Source: Blautia schinkii DSM 10518
Lineage (GTDB): Bacteria > Bacillota > Clostridia > Lachnospirales > Lachnospiraceae
Length of the DNA stretch: 64,000 bases
Reading direction: 5' to 3'
Assembly: GCA_000702025.1 (NCBI GenBank)
Contig: JNKJ01000003.1
Location: 186,001 to 250,000, forward strand
Shown: piece by piece, positions 44,501-52,850 of the stretch
Layout of the letters: each line of letters opens with the position of its first letter
Numbering within the stretch: the first letter of the stretch is position 1
The notes under the pieces: model-generated
Databases searched by the model: none
The model's input: only the letters and a program-made list of their open reading frames with translations
Told to the model about the DNA's origin: nothing
Program-made: the position numbers and the translations under genes

Positions 44501-45055
44501 TGCACCGATGAAAAACTCCTCGAGGTGCTGGTAAGTCACTGGCTGCTGGGACATGCCGGCGTAAAGCGCATGCTCCTTATGCCCTTTATCCCGAAGAATC
44601 ATGGAAAAACTCTTATCCGTAAAAATATGGTAGGCCTCCCGGAAATCTTTTTTTGCGATGTCCCGGAAAGTATCCATATCCTTTACTTCACCTACAGAGC
44701 TTCTGATTTGCTCTTTTTCCACTTGAATATCAAACGGCAGCTTATATTCGCCGATGTTCGTTGTAAAGCACAACCAGCCCTTGACACTCTCTCCAGGCCC
44801 TAAGCCGGTGCAGTCTATGCCGTAAGGGAGGCACACCGTCGTCCCTGAGAATTTATCAATCCCCGGAACCACGCGGCGGCTGGAGGATGTGACGTAGCCG
44901 CGGATTTTTTCATTGTCATCTGTGCCTACGTAGAGCTCGCCTTTTCTGATTTCTCCCGCTTTGAGTGTAAGCGAGATTTTTTCCTGGGAAAACAGAAGCG
45001 GCGGCTGGTCATATTCAAATTTTCCGTTTAACAGTTGTTCTATTTTCTTCTTCAA
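41516..45055 (-). CDS. Very large DUF5717-type protein
   Basis: 1179 aa, no signal peptide or membrane helix. The N-terminus (about 1-130) reads as beta-sandwich, with FSQEKISLTLKAGEIRKGEL and RRVVPGIDKFSGTTVCLPYG. The large middle (about 330-1000) is alpha-helical repeats resembling TPR/HAT (YEAYLLHLEENDEAASEILR; YASVISNRAQEPQTYESYKE). The C-terminus (about 1070-1179) is beta again, with FHASPKARVTLYYSLDTGL and ETLHYYFQVDENGKSRKIAE. It fits what I know as DUF5717 and is first in the operon with DUF5716 and the TPR gene. Function unknown; a large scaffold is the obvious guess. Confidence 0.7.
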   Translation of the reverse strand: MKKKIEQLLNGKFEYDQPPLLFSQEKISLTLKAGEIRKGELYVGTDDNEKIRGYVTSSSRRVVPGIDKFSGTTVCLPYGIDCTGLGPGESVKGWLCFTTNIGEYKLPFDIQVEKEQIRSSVGEVKDMDTFRDIAKKDFREAYHIFTDKSFSMILRDKGHKEHALYAGMSQQPVTYQHLEEFFIGAGEKEKITVSLKTPGAKFYEVRESIQESFAVQRSGWGHLRLDIETRGSFLEVGKRVVTEEDFIGSSYQVDFVIHKDKLGSGNQFGQILVKSPYQELVYQITASKSSKVQVNMNIGEKQHKLTLVRDYLDYCCNKMDFKTWAGSSHFELNQLWESGCDYPEYQMYEAYLLHLEENDEAASEILRKYQDKSFSKDDLEFAGVYLYLCTLTGLYKDKAQALRRIQNFYMQKEDSFQLFWILLKTDPAVTSSPSKAVFMMEEQFERGCRSPLLYLEAWKYICKDMSLLHRLSSFWAQVFLFAGKEGLLTEELSMRFAYLSGYEKSFNQSLYRAMTMGYEVFPSEDTLEAICKYIMKGNPRRNEYFRWFSLAVEHGLRLTRLFEYYVETLDTTYQRELPKPLLMYFTYNSTTLGDAKKAYIYASVISNRAQEPQTYESYKESMQTFAAQKLAEGRMNESYAAIYQEFLSNPATTEEAEAVARRMFTCRLYCDDKKIRHIIVRHDQMEREEIYPCVQGVAYPRIYTEDAVILFQDEKQRRYAATVDFNVKKLMDEREMVPAVLKAGTAEPGVLLHYCESVSLDRDNLEIFQKLVKSDAFTENYKSQVRKKILDYYASHVHGEDLDDYLKKMDFREYAMVDRETLLETLITRGLFTQALGIIEEFGFEGLEMGSLLKLTSRMIIRCEMAEDEELLALASEVYRSGKYDEVILQYLMKYRFGPVDEIFSIWKSARGFEMDTYDLEERLLGLLMFTSDFRKEGENVLDAYVKQSGKERIIGAYLTQVAYGVFVREFPMSAFVRECLEHAFTRKWPVNLVCRLALLKALSKEKDSKGVYLDMKKELLEECTKQGMAFAFFRKLPPELLSPYQLDDKTYVEFHASPKARVTLYYSLDTGLGLEAEYKSEPLRNIYEGIFTKTFTLFYGETLHYYFQVDENGKSRKIAERVITMNKVEGAPVSKYQLINQILSARRLEKDQEVIAKMKQYLRQEQYVKEMFVIEREV

Positions 45056-45165
45056 AATCGTTCACCTTATCGTCCTTGGTCATTCTACTTTGCTCATGGG
45101 AACAATTATACACTAGAAATTCGGTCTGCGCAAGAAAGCGACTAAATTTGCACTAAATTGGGGTG

Positions 45166-45442
45166 GGAAGGGGACCCCGGAAAGGAGTTGAACGGTGAGG
45201 AGATGGGAATTGGGGGCGGGGAGCGGGCGGATTATTTTGCCGCGTCGGGCAATGCTCGCTTGCCTTCAACTAAGTGCCAACTGCGACTAAGACGCTCACG
45301 AAGAGCGTTCGCGCCTAAGTCTTAGTAGGCACTGGATTTTCAGGCGCGCTTCCGCAAATTGCCCGACGCGGCAAAATAATCCGCCCGCTCCCCGCCCCCA
45401 ATTCCCATCTCCTCACCTACCTCTACGTTTCCGCACCCTTCG
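45166..45442 (+). repeat. Structured palindromic element, copy C, with perfect 59-bp arms
   Basis: Arms 45195-45253 and 45358-45416 are perfect reverse complements over 59 bp. Outer GAAGGG/CCCTTC and CGGAAA/TTTCCG pairs flank them. Inside, AGTGCC (45273-45278) pairs with GGCACT (45328-45333). The apical hairpin has TC/TC internal loops, ACG/CGT and the loop AAGAG; its lower stem GACGC/GCGCC has one mismatch. Located between the DUF5717 start and the DUF3784 gene end, in noncoding DNA. Confidence 0.88.
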
Positions 45443-45578
45443 TGACGGCTGGTGTTTTCGGCGATACGGGTTGTCTGGGGTAAGTTTAGGTTGATTTTTG
45501 GAAAGCTTAAGGGGCATAAATGGATAGTAAGTAAATTTTTGCTTTTTGTATACAGGAACATTTCTGTTTTGTCTTAGA

Positions 45579-45890
45579 TTAGAAATCTTTTTTCCAGATT
45601 TTGTAGGCGATAGTTATACTAATGAACAATAAGAGTACGGCGCCTATAAAAACTGCGTTGCTATGATTGGCTAAAAATTGTCCAAGTAAAATATCTGTGG
45701 CTAATCCAATTACAATATAAGATAAAAATACTCCCATGATTCGACTTATTTTTTTCTCATTATAATTTTGTTTTTCTTTTTTTGATAATATGTTATAACC
45801 GGCCACCAGAAACCCTCCCTTTCCTGACAGCAAAATAACTGCAAGAATGGCCAAAATAGTAGTTGTTACTATCATTAGCACACACACCAT
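45579..45890 (-). CDS. DUF3784 small membrane protein
   Basis: 103 aa. Three hydrophobic helices (about 3-25, 50-70, 75-97) with the DUF3784 sequence GKGGFLVAGYNILSKKEKQN and YNEKKISRIMGVFLSY between the first two. The start is uncertain: the ATG at 45890 is only 1 nt from the AAAGGAG, so an internal GTG or ATG may be used. Function unknown; standalone. Confidence 0.78.
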   Translation of the reverse strand: MVCVLMIVTTTILAILAVILLSGKGGFLVAGYNILSKKEKQNYNEKKISRIMGVFLSYIVIGLATDILLGQFLANHSNAVFIGAVLLLFISITIAYKIWKKDF

Positions 45891-45945
45891 CTCCTTTGCA
45901 TTAGAATATTATCAAAACTTTTTTAATATACAACAAAATCCTTGT

Positions 45946-46803
45946 TCATACTAATAGCAGCATTGTGCCTGCCACGATTAAAACCAGTCCCAAGAATGAG
46001 CGTTTATTTAGCTTTTCTTTAAATATCAGCCAGGCAAAGAGTACTGTGACTACGATGCTGAGTTTGTCGATGGGTACTACGATTCCGGCTTGGCCTTCCT
46101 GGAGTGCTCTGTAGTAGCAGAGCCAGGATGCTCCGGTGGCTATGCCGGATAGGCAGATGAAGCCTAGTTCTTTTTTGTCCATGTGTTTTAGGTCGTCTTG
46201 TTTTTTGGTTACGAATACCATGATCCAGGCCATGATGAGCACGACGATTGTTCGGATGGCAGTGCCTAGATTGGACTCTACGCCTGTGATCCCGACTTTG
46301 CCGAGTATGGCGGTGATGCTGGCGAATACTGCGGAGCCAACTGCGTATAGAAACCAGGCTTTGCCTTTTGCTGTTTTCTGCTGGCTCTGTTTCTGGACCA
46401 TCAGGAGGGTTCCGGCGCCGATGAGCAGTATGCATATTGCTTTCAGCAATGTGAGCTTTTCTCCGAGAAAAATTGCAGCCAGGAGCATGGTAAGTACGGT
46501 GCTTGATTTGTCGATTGGTACTACTTTGTTGATGTCGCCGTTCTGCAGGGCTTTGAAGTAGCACAGCCAGGAAAGTCCGGTGGCAAGTCCGGATAGTATG
46601 AGAAACAGCAGGGTGTGGCTTGTCAAATCATTGAGCTGTTTTTGTGATCCTACAATAAATACCATCAGCCAAGAAAATATTACTACAATTACTGTGCGTA
46701 CTGCCGTCGCAACGGTTGAATCTGTTTTTTTAATGCCGCATTTTGCTAATATTGCTGTGGCTCCTGCGAACAATGCTGAGCCGAATGCATATAATACCCA
46801 CAT
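45946..46803 (-). CDS. EamA/DMT-family transporter
   Basis: 285 aa, ten membrane helices in two homologous halves (about 1-140 and 148-285). Each half has the SGLATGLSWLCYFKALQNGD / SGIATGASWLCYYRALQEGQ pattern followed by VVPIDKSS / VVPIDKLS and GEKL / KEKL near the end. This near-identical internal repeat is the EamA (drug/metabolite) layout with the duplication unusually plain. Start ATG after AGGAGGGG. Substrate unknown. Third-position T/G richness resembles aroE rather than the adjacent genes. Confidence 0.88.
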   Translation of the reverse strand: MWVLYAFGSALFAGATAILAKCGIKKTDSTVATAVRTVIVVIFSWLMVFIVGSQKQLNDLTSHTLLFLILSGLATGLSWLCYFKALQNGDINKVVPIDKSSTVLTMLLAAIFLGEKLTLLKAICILLIGAGTLLMVQKQSQQKTAKGKAWFLYAVGSAVFASITAILGKVGITGVESNLGTAIRTIVVLIMAWIMVFVTKKQDDLKHMDKKELGFICLSGIATGASWLCYYRALQEGQAGIVVPIDKLSIVVTVLFAWLIFKEKLNKRSFLGLVLIVAGTMLLLV

Positions 46804-47241
46804 AACTTATTTCCCCTCCTACTTTTGTATACAAATGTGGCTAAAAGAATGCTTACACAGGAACTAATCATTAAGTGCATATGTGCAAATAGTGCGTTCG
46901 TACAAATAGCGCGTCTGTACAAATTGATATTAATTCTAACAGTTCCTGTTCCATGCATTTTTATCTGTATGCTTTAGATAGAGTATAACACTACGGATGA
47001 TAAATTTATACAATTTATTGATTTATCGTGTACTGAACCGTTGGATTTTCGTATATCTGTGTTGGGTATGGTGTTTTAGTGTAAAATGGACAGATAAGGA
47101 ATAATGGCAGCTATGTTATTTGTCAACAGTACAACATGCTAATTTCCTAAAAGTTAATAGAAAATTCTCGAAAATTCGCTTGACTAATCAGCTAATTCTA
47201 TCACATAATATAAGTAATAAGATATGAAGGGAGTGATACCA
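46804..47241. other. Gene-free gap with a degenerate 17-bp repeat and a promoter
   Basis: Three 17-bp units (46881-46897, 46898-46914, 46915-46931) share GTRCAAATAGYGCGT. Near the right end, TTGACT (47181-47186) and CATAAT (47205-47210) with an 18-bp spacer form a likely promoter for the HD-domain gene on the plus strand. No protein gene supported. Confidence 0.55.
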
Positions 47242-47736
47242 ATGGATATATCCATTTCAGAGGAGATCGATCAGGAATTCCTCGAGTATGTGGGCGGCAT
47301 TCTCGAGGATAGTGAATTTTTAAAGTTGGGAAGATATAAGCAGCATCAGTTTACTACAAGACTTATGCACAGCATCAATGTTTCCTATATTTCGTGGACA
47401 ATTGCCAGGAAATTCGGCTGTGACGCCAAAACAGCCGCCCGCGCCGGTCTGCTCCATGATTTCTGTGTGTATGACTTCCGTGATGAGGTCCCCACCGGCG
47501 AGATGCAGGCTTTCTACCATCCTAAGGTGGCAGCTCAGGCCAGCAAGGAGCGTTTCGAGGTCAGCGATAAGGAGGAAAACGCGATACGTGCCCATATGTT
47601 CCCACTGGGTCCTCTCCCAAAGAGTAAAGAGGCTTGGATTATTTCCTGTGCCGACAAGATTTGTGCATGTACGGAGGCCTGCCACCTGGCGATTGCCTTG
47701 GCAAGACGTAACCGTATCATGGTGAGTGCAGCGTAA
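47242..47736 (+). CDS. HD-domain phosphohydrolase-like protein
   Basis: 164 aa from ATG 47242 (MDISISEEIDQEF), with GAAGGGAG upstream. The HD residues appear in RLMHSINVSYISWTIARKFG and ARAGLLHDFCVYDFRD, then a third His in IRAHMFPLGPLPKSKEAWII and the closing Asp in SCADKICACTEA. Such small HD proteins are metal-dependent phosphohydrolases, often on nucleotides; the substrate is unknown. Single gene followed by a terminator. Confidence 0.88.
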   Translation: MDISISEEIDQEFLEYVGGILEDSEFLKLGRYKQHQFTTRLMHSINVSYISWTIARKFGCDAKTAARAGLLHDFCVYDFRDEVPTGEMQAFYHPKVAAQASKERFEVSDKEENAIRAHMFPLGPLPKSKEAWIISCADKICACTEACHLAIALARRNRIMVSAA

Positions 47737-47797
47737 AGGATCAAATTTATCAGTACTGTATATCTCCGGCAGCTGCGGCGGTTTGCAGTAACGAATA

Positions 47798-47840
47798 AAA
47801 TCCCCCGCCTATGTCTCTGTGACATGAAGGTGGGGGATTT
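47798..47840. terminator. Bidirectional terminator between HD-domain gene and rbsK
   Basis: AAATCCCCCGCCT and AGGTGGGGGATTT pair around a loop containing ATGTCTC..GACAT, A-rich before and T-rich after. Serves the convergent HD gene (plus) and rbsK (minus). Confidence 0.88.
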
Positions 47841-47895
47841 ATTGTAAACATTATTTTTAAAGATTATAAGACAGAATCTAGGTGATGGGTCTGTT

Positions 47896-48783
47896 TCAGG
47901 ACAGTTCGCAGTTTAAAACTTCCTCACGCAGAGGAATCGAGGCGGTTGCGCCCGGGCGTGAAACAGCAATAGCAGACGCTTTTGCAGCGAGCTCTAATCC
48001 CTGCTGTACGGGCATATTCTCAAGGATTGAGGAGATAAAATAACCTGTGAAGGTATCTCCTGCCGCAGTGGTGTCCACAGCCTTTACTTTAAAGATGCCC
48101 TGGCGGTAGATTCCTGTCTCATCCTGATATACGGAACCGTCCCCGCCCAGGGTAAGCACAATTTTTGCCTTGGGATATAATTCTTTGATTTTCGCAAGAA
48201 TCTGCTCTGGCTCTTTTTCACCTGTAATCTGATAGCCCTCGATTTCATTCACCAGGAAAAGGCTCACCTTAGACAAATCACACGCATCCAAAGCACTGTC
48301 GTAGGGGGACGGGTTGATGATGATCATCATTCCCTTGTCATACGCTTTGTCAATAATGTAATCCAGTTCATTTACCTCATTCTGCAGTAATAGGATATCT
48401 CCTTTCTCAAAGGAGTTCAGTACCTCATCCACAAATTCTCTTGTAATACTGCGGTTGGAGCCGCCAAAGAGCAGGATACAGTTCTGTCCGTCCTTGTCCA
48501 CCTGGATTACCGTATGGCCGCAGGGCCCGTCAATTTTGAGGATAAACTCTGTATTCACACCGTTTTCCCGGCAGGTGTCAAGGAGTATTTCCCCTCCGTC
48601 ACCTATCATACCGGCATGGTATACGGGAATTCCTGCTTTCGCAAGAGCGATTGACTGGTTCAGGCCTTTTCCGCCGCAGAAGGTGTTGCGTTCCTTCGCC
48701 GCCAGAGTTTCCCCCGGTATCAGGATATGATCGACCTGATACACATAATCAAGATTTAATGAGCCAAAATTTAATACTTTCAT
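47896..48783 (-). CDS. rbsK: Ribokinase (PfkB family)
   Basis: 295 aa from ATG 48783, behind GGAGG. The N-terminal LNFGSLNLDYVYQVDHILIP, GGKGLNQSIALAKAG, and C-terminal anion-hole motif VDTTAAGDTFTGYFI are PfkB ribokinase signatures. It phosphorylates ribose at O5 after uptake. Last gene of the rbs cluster, 311 bp after rbsD, so possibly expressed from its own promoter. Confidence 0.92.
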   Translation of the reverse strand: MKVLNFGSLNLDYVYQVDHILIPGETLAAKERNTFCGGKGLNQSIALAKAGIPVYHAGMIGDGGEILLDTCRENGVNTEFILKIDGPCGHTVIQVDKDGQNCILLFGGSNRSITREFVDEVLNSFEKGDILLLQNEVNELDYIIDKAYDKGMMIIINPSPYDSALDACDLSKVSLFLVNEIEGYQITGEKEPEQILAKIKELYPKAKIVLTLGGDGSVYQDETGIYRQGIFKVKAVDTTAAGDTFTGYFISSILENMPVQQGLELAAKASAIAVSRPGATASIPLREEVLNCELS

Positions 48784-49094
48784 TCGTTTCCTCCATTCCG
48801 CCGTCTCTATTTTTGAAACGACTATATAAGCGCCGCTTAAATTCATAATTTCATTATACAAAATGGAATTTTATTATGCAACCTAAAAGAATTCTATGTA
48901 TCACAATTCTGCATAATAGTATTCTGTCTGACAGAATTCCGTTATACAAAAGCCTTTCCTACACAGCCTTTCCTTATAGAAGCCTGCCCTATAGAAGCCT
49001 GCCCTATAGAAGTCTGCCAGAAGTCTGCCTTAAAGAAGCGCGTAAAAAACAGCCACAGCAGTGCTTGACACACACCGCCATGGCTGATTTGGCA
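48784..49094. repeat. rbsK-rbsD gap with 15-bp tandem repeats (48973-49027)
   Basis: TATAGAAGCCTGCCC is repeated three times from about 48973, with a shorter decayed fourth AGAAGTCTGCC. Upstream are several dispersed ATTCTGT/ACAGAATT motifs (48880-48950). No gene in the 311 bp. May carry the rbsK promoter but none is obvious. Confidence 0.6.
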
Positions 49095-49496
49095 TTACGC
49101 CGGGAAGGCTACTCCTGCCCGTAAGATAATGTTTGGATATGGTGTGAATTCTCCTGTACGAATGGCAAATTTCACATTTTTAGACATTTCCTTTAATTCT
49201 GTATGTGGAATCATTTCGCTCTCTACTCCCGGGAGCTTTTCCTGTATATATCCCAGCAGCTCCGGATTCTTTTCCACGATTTCTTCGGCAATCGTGTATT
49301 GCTCCACCTCAGCTTCATCCAAAACCGCATCCATCACCTGACGGAAGGTGGGTACACCTCCGCACAGCGCCAGGTCCACGATTTCCACGCCTTTGGGGAT
49401 GGGCATTCCGCCGTCTCCGATCATAAATGTATCCTTATGTCCCAATCCCGCGATAAGACCTGCGAGCTGGGCATTGATAATTCCTCTTTTTTTCAT
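49095..49496 (-). CDS. rbsD: D-ribose pyranase
   Basis: 133 aa. MKKRGIINAQLAGLIAGLGH with the active-site His, IGDGGMPIPKGVEIVDLAL, and the C-terminal IRTGEFTPYPNIILRAGV are RbsD hallmarks. It interconverts beta-pyranose and furanose ribose to feed ribokinase. Located 39 bp after rbsC. Confidence 0.95.
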   Translation of the reverse strand: MKKRGIINAQLAGLIAGLGHKDTFMIGDGGMPIPKGVEIVDLALCGGVPTFRQVMDAVLDEAEVEQYTIAEEIVEKNPELLGYIQEKLPGVESEMIPHTELKEMSKNVKFAIRTGEFTPYPNIILRAGVAFPA

Positions 49497-49535
49497 GCTG
49501 ACACCTTCTCTCTTAATAGTTGCCTATATCCGCTC

Positions 49536-50585
49536 TTATTTAGATTCATTACGTGCCTGGAGTGCCATCTTCGCCTGCAGATTTCTCTGGAACTGGTCGA
49601 TGATGACAGCCACGATGATTACCACACCACGGATGATTTTCTGCCAGAATTCTGTAACGCCGCACATGGTCATACCATCATTGATGACACCAATAACGAA
49701 AGCGCCAACGATAGTTCCGCCGATGCTTCCCACACCGCCTGCCATGGAAGTTCCGCCAAGTACGGAGGCTGCGATGGCGTTCATTTCCCAGGACTCACCG
49801 GTCTTCGGTGTTGCGGAAACAAGCTGGGAGGTTGCGATGATACCAACAATTGCTGAGCACAGACCGGAAAAAGCGTAAACCCAGATTTTCACACGGTCAA
49901 CCTTGATGCCGGAAAGCTTGGAGGCTTTCTCATTGCCGCCGATTGCCTGTACATGCCAGCCAAAGGGTGTTTTCTTAAGAATCACTCCTGCGATTACGGC
50001 TACGATTACCAGAATGATAACGCCAACCGGAATCATTGTACCTGCAAAGTTTCTTCCGAAAAACTCAAAGCCTGTATTTCCAAGACCTTCATAACCTGCC
50101 AATTCAGAAAATGTGGCTCCGTTGGAGCGGATATTCGCAAGACCGCGGCAGATATACATGGAACCAAGAGTTGCGATAAATGGAGCAACGTTGCATTTTG
50201 TAATTACCACACCGTTTAACGCGCCCACAAAAGCGCCCAGAAGGATGGTAATGAGAACCACGATGGGCACACTGAAATAAAGGGTAACTCCGGCAAATTT
50301 AAGGACAAGACCTTCCTGGATCAGTCCGCCGGCAATCATTCCTGCCAGACCTGCAACAGAACCAACCGACAGGTCGATACCTCCGGTAATAATAACGTAG
50401 GTCATACCGATAGCCAGGATACCGTACAGAGCAACATGCTTCGCCACAGTGAGCAGGGAGCCTACTGTAAGGAAATTATTTGCCGTAATACTGAAAAATA
50501 TAAGTAATACAATCAATACGATGAATGTTCTTCCCTTTAACAGGGTCATCGCTAAAGAGTTGTTCGATGATTTTTTCGCTGCCAT
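49536..50585 (-). CDS. rbsC: Ribose ABC transporter permease
   Basis: 349 aa with eight to ten membrane helices. AIGMTYVIITGGIDLSVGSV and GVVITKCNVAPFIATLGSMY with GWHVQAIGGNEKASKLSGIK are typical of the RbsC/AraH family. Works as dimer with RbsA and RbsB. Four bp after rbsA. Confidence 0.93.
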   Translation of the reverse strand: MAAKKSSNNSLAMTLLKGRTFIVLIVLLIFFSITANNFLTVGSLLTVAKHVALYGILAIGMTYVIITGGIDLSVGSVAGLAGMIAGGLIQEGLVLKFAGVTLYFSVPIVVLITILLGAFVGALNGVVITKCNVAPFIATLGSMYICRGLANIRSNGATFSELAGYEGLGNTGFEFFGRNFAGTMIPVGVIILVIVAVIAGVILKKTPFGWHVQAIGGNEKASKLSGIKVDRVKIWVYAFSGLCSAIVGIIATSQLVSATPKTGESWEMNAIAASVLGGTSMAGGVGSIGGTIVGAFVIGVINDGMTMCGVTEFWQKIIRGVVIIVAVIIDQFQRNLQAKMALQARNESK

Positions 50586-50588
50586 AGT

Positions 50589-52148
50589 CTAATTCTCCTT
50601 TTCTTTATTCTGCACGTGGTGGCCTTTATAGGACGCCAGTACAAGAGTATCTTCCTGAATTTCATCGCCTCTGAATTCTCCGGTTTTCAGGCCGTTGGAG
50701 AGGACGATCACACGGTCCGCTATGGCCACGATTTCCTTTAATTCAGAAGAGATTACGATAATGGATAATCCACGTTTTGCGTACTGGTTGATGATGTCGA
50801 ACACTTCTGTTTTGGCACCGATATCAATACCACGGCTTGGCTCATCCATCAGCAGGATTTTCGGCTCGGTGAGGATGCCCTTACCGATAACCACCTTCTG
50901 CTGGTTACCGCCTGACAAGGATAAAATTGGCAGTTTCTTATCTGCTACTTTAATATGTATATCTTTAATCTGCTCTTCGACTTTTTCCCCTTCCAGCTTG
51001 CTGTTGAGGAATAATCCGGCCTTTTTATAATTCTTCATGGCAGAAATAGAGCAGTTTTTCTCAATGTCCATTGTCTGAACTAGTCCCTGGGATTGTCTGT
51101 CCTCGGGAATTAATGCAAAGCCTTTGTCAATCTGGCCGGAAATGGATTTGATGTTCAGCTTCTTCCCTTCCAGATAAACTTCTCCGGTGTGCTCAGGATG
51201 AAGCCCCATAAGACATTCAAAAATCTCACTTCTTCCTGCACCCATCAAACCGTAGATACCAAGGATTTCTCCCTTTTTAAGCTCGAAGTTAACGTGGTCC
51301 ACAAGGTACCCGCCTCCGGCTTTGGGCAGACAGAGATTCTTTACCTCCAGAACCTTTTCCGCATTGTTCCAGTCTACGCCGGTATTGTGCTTGGGATATG
51401 CTTTCTCGCCGCCTGTCATCTCATGGACAATCCAGGGTACGTCGATATCCTTCACATCCGCATCGGAAACATATCTGCCATCACGGAGGATGGTTACATG
51501 GTCGCCAATCTGCATGATTTCCTCAAGACGGTGGGAAATATAGACAATGGAAATCCCCTCTGCTGTGAGCTCACGCATGATCTTAAACAGTACCTGCACC
51601 TCCTGCTGGCTCAGAGAGGAGGTCGGCTCATCCATGATGAGTACCTTTAAATCATCCGCCACCAGATTTCTGGCAATCTCAATCATCTGCTGCTGACCTA
51701 CGCGGAGCTCACCCACAAGGGCCTGAGGGTCTATTTCATGTTCCAGCCTCTTTAGGATTTTCTCCGTGGCTTCAATATGAGCCTTGTTATCCAGCTTGAT
51801 TTTACCCTTTGTTTTTTCACGTGCCATGAAAATATTCTGATAAACATTCAGATTGGGAAAGAGGCTCAGCTCCTGGTGGATAATACCGATTCCGTGCTTT
51901 CTGGCCTCGGTAGTGTTTTTAAATGAAACCTCCTGGTCGCCGATATACAGCTTTCCTTCACTTGGATGCTCAATTCCTGCTATCATTTTCATCAGCGTTG
52001 ATTTTCCCGCACCGTTCTCACCTATGAGGACATTCACTTTTCCCTTAAGCAGGTCAAAGGAAACATCATCCAGGGCTTTGGTACCGGGGTAAATCTTGCT
52101 GATATGGTCTGCATGCAGGAAAACATGTTCCGGACATTTGTATGCCAT
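50589..52148 (-). CDS. rbsA: Ribose ABC transporter ATP-binding protein, duplicated ATPase
   Basis: 519 aa with two ATPase halves. First: Walker A GENGAGKSTLMK, VGQQQMIEIARNL, LIMDEPTSSLSQQE. Second: degenerate Walker A GLMGAGRSEIFE, signature LSGGNQQKVVIGKGILTEPK and LLMDEPSRGIDIGA. The degenerate second half is normal for RbsA. It lies 13 bp after the DUF2291 gene and 4 bp before rbsC. Confidence 0.94.
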   Translation of the reverse strand: MAYKCPEHVFLHADHISKIYPGTKALDDVSFDLLKGKVNVLIGENGAGKSTLMKMIAGIEHPSEGKLYIGDQEVSFKNTTEARKHGIGIIHQELSLFPNLNVYQNIFMAREKTKGKIKLDNKAHIEATEKILKRLEHEIDPQALVGELRVGQQQMIEIARNLVADDLKVLIMDEPTSSLSQQEVQVLFKIMRELTAEGISIVYISHRLEEIMQIGDHVTILRDGRYVSDADVKDIDVPWIVHEMTGGEKAYPKHNTGVDWNNAEKVLEVKNLCLPKAGGGYLVDHVNFELKKGEILGIYGLMGAGRSEIFECLMGLHPEHTGEVYLEGKKLNIKSISGQIDKGFALIPEDRQSQGLVQTMDIEKNCSISAMKNYKKAGLFLNSKLEGEKVEEQIKDIHIKVADKKLPILSLSGGNQQKVVIGKGILTEPKILLMDEPSRGIDIGAKTEVFDIINQYAKRGLSIIVISSELKEIVAIADRVIVLSNGLKTGEFRGDEIQEDTLVLASYKGHHVQNKEKEN

Positions 52149-52161
52149 ATCTATGTACCTC

Positions 52162-52809
52162 CTATTTCACTTCCAGCTCTACAGGAGTGATTAATACCTG
52201 CGTATTGTCGTTTGCGGTAAAAGCGCCTGTGAAGGAAATCGTTTTGCCTTCCAGGGAGGACGGGTCTGCCGGCTGGATTACCTTCTCGTCCACGAGCTTG
52301 TTGATACTCTGGGATACTGCGGCCCAATCCTGCTGGTTGGTGTAATCGCCGAACTTAATGATATCAAGTGAATCACGGATAGATGAGCCCTTATATACGG
52401 AACCAATCTGGAGCTTGACCTCTTCCGGTCCGTCATAGCCCTCAAGCTTCACTGTCATATAGCCAGCCTTTTTCTCCTGGTTCACCTCTTCCACGGTTCC
52501 GGTTCCTTTGACCACATAGTTGATCTCGCCGCTGGTTCCCATGGAATATTTTCCGTATTTATCCACAAGGGATTTCAAATCGCCGTTTGCCTCAGTGAGG
52601 AAATCCTTAAGCTCCACAGCCTTCTCCTGTAACTCCGGAAGTGCCATAGATTCCCAAATCTCCGCCACATTATCCCCTGCATTAAACTCTGTCTTGCCTG
52701 TATACTGTGCTTCTTCGCCTATTTTTACCACCTTCACACATCCGGTCATGGTAGATGCGGTCAAGGCCAGGACGAGTCCTAAGGCTAACATACGTTTTTT
52801 CATAGCCAC
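52162..52809 (-). CDS. DUF2291 lipoprotein in the ribose operon
   Basis: 215 aa. Signal peptide with a lipobox-like TMTGC (Cys at about 24), so a surface lipoprotein. The mature part, with FNAGDNVAEIWESMALPELQ, GKYSMGTSGEINYVVKGTG and QIGSVYKGSSIRDSLDIIKF, matches the DUF2291 family as I know it, often located beside sugar ABC transporters. Inserted between rbsB and rbsA. Role unknown; possibly helps the binding protein or senses ligand. Confidence 0.82.
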   Translation of the reverse strand: MAMKKRMLALGLVLALTASTMTGCVKVVKIGEEAQYTGKTEFNAGDNVAEIWESMALPELQEKAVELKDFLTEANGDLKSLVDKYGKYSMGTSGEINYVVKGTGTVEEVNQEKKAGYMTVKLEGYDGPEEVKLQIGSVYKGSSIRDSLDIIKFGDYTNQQDWAAVSQSINKLVDEKVIQPADPSSLEGKTISFTGAFTANDNTQVLITPVELEVK

Positions 52810-52850
52810 TCTCCTCTAATTCTCTATTTGATAACATCTTTTCTTTCAAA

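Noticed and set aside
45340..45561. Minus-strand frame across the right arm of element C
   Set aside because: Its sequence is the palindrome itself; the other three copies do not keep the frame.
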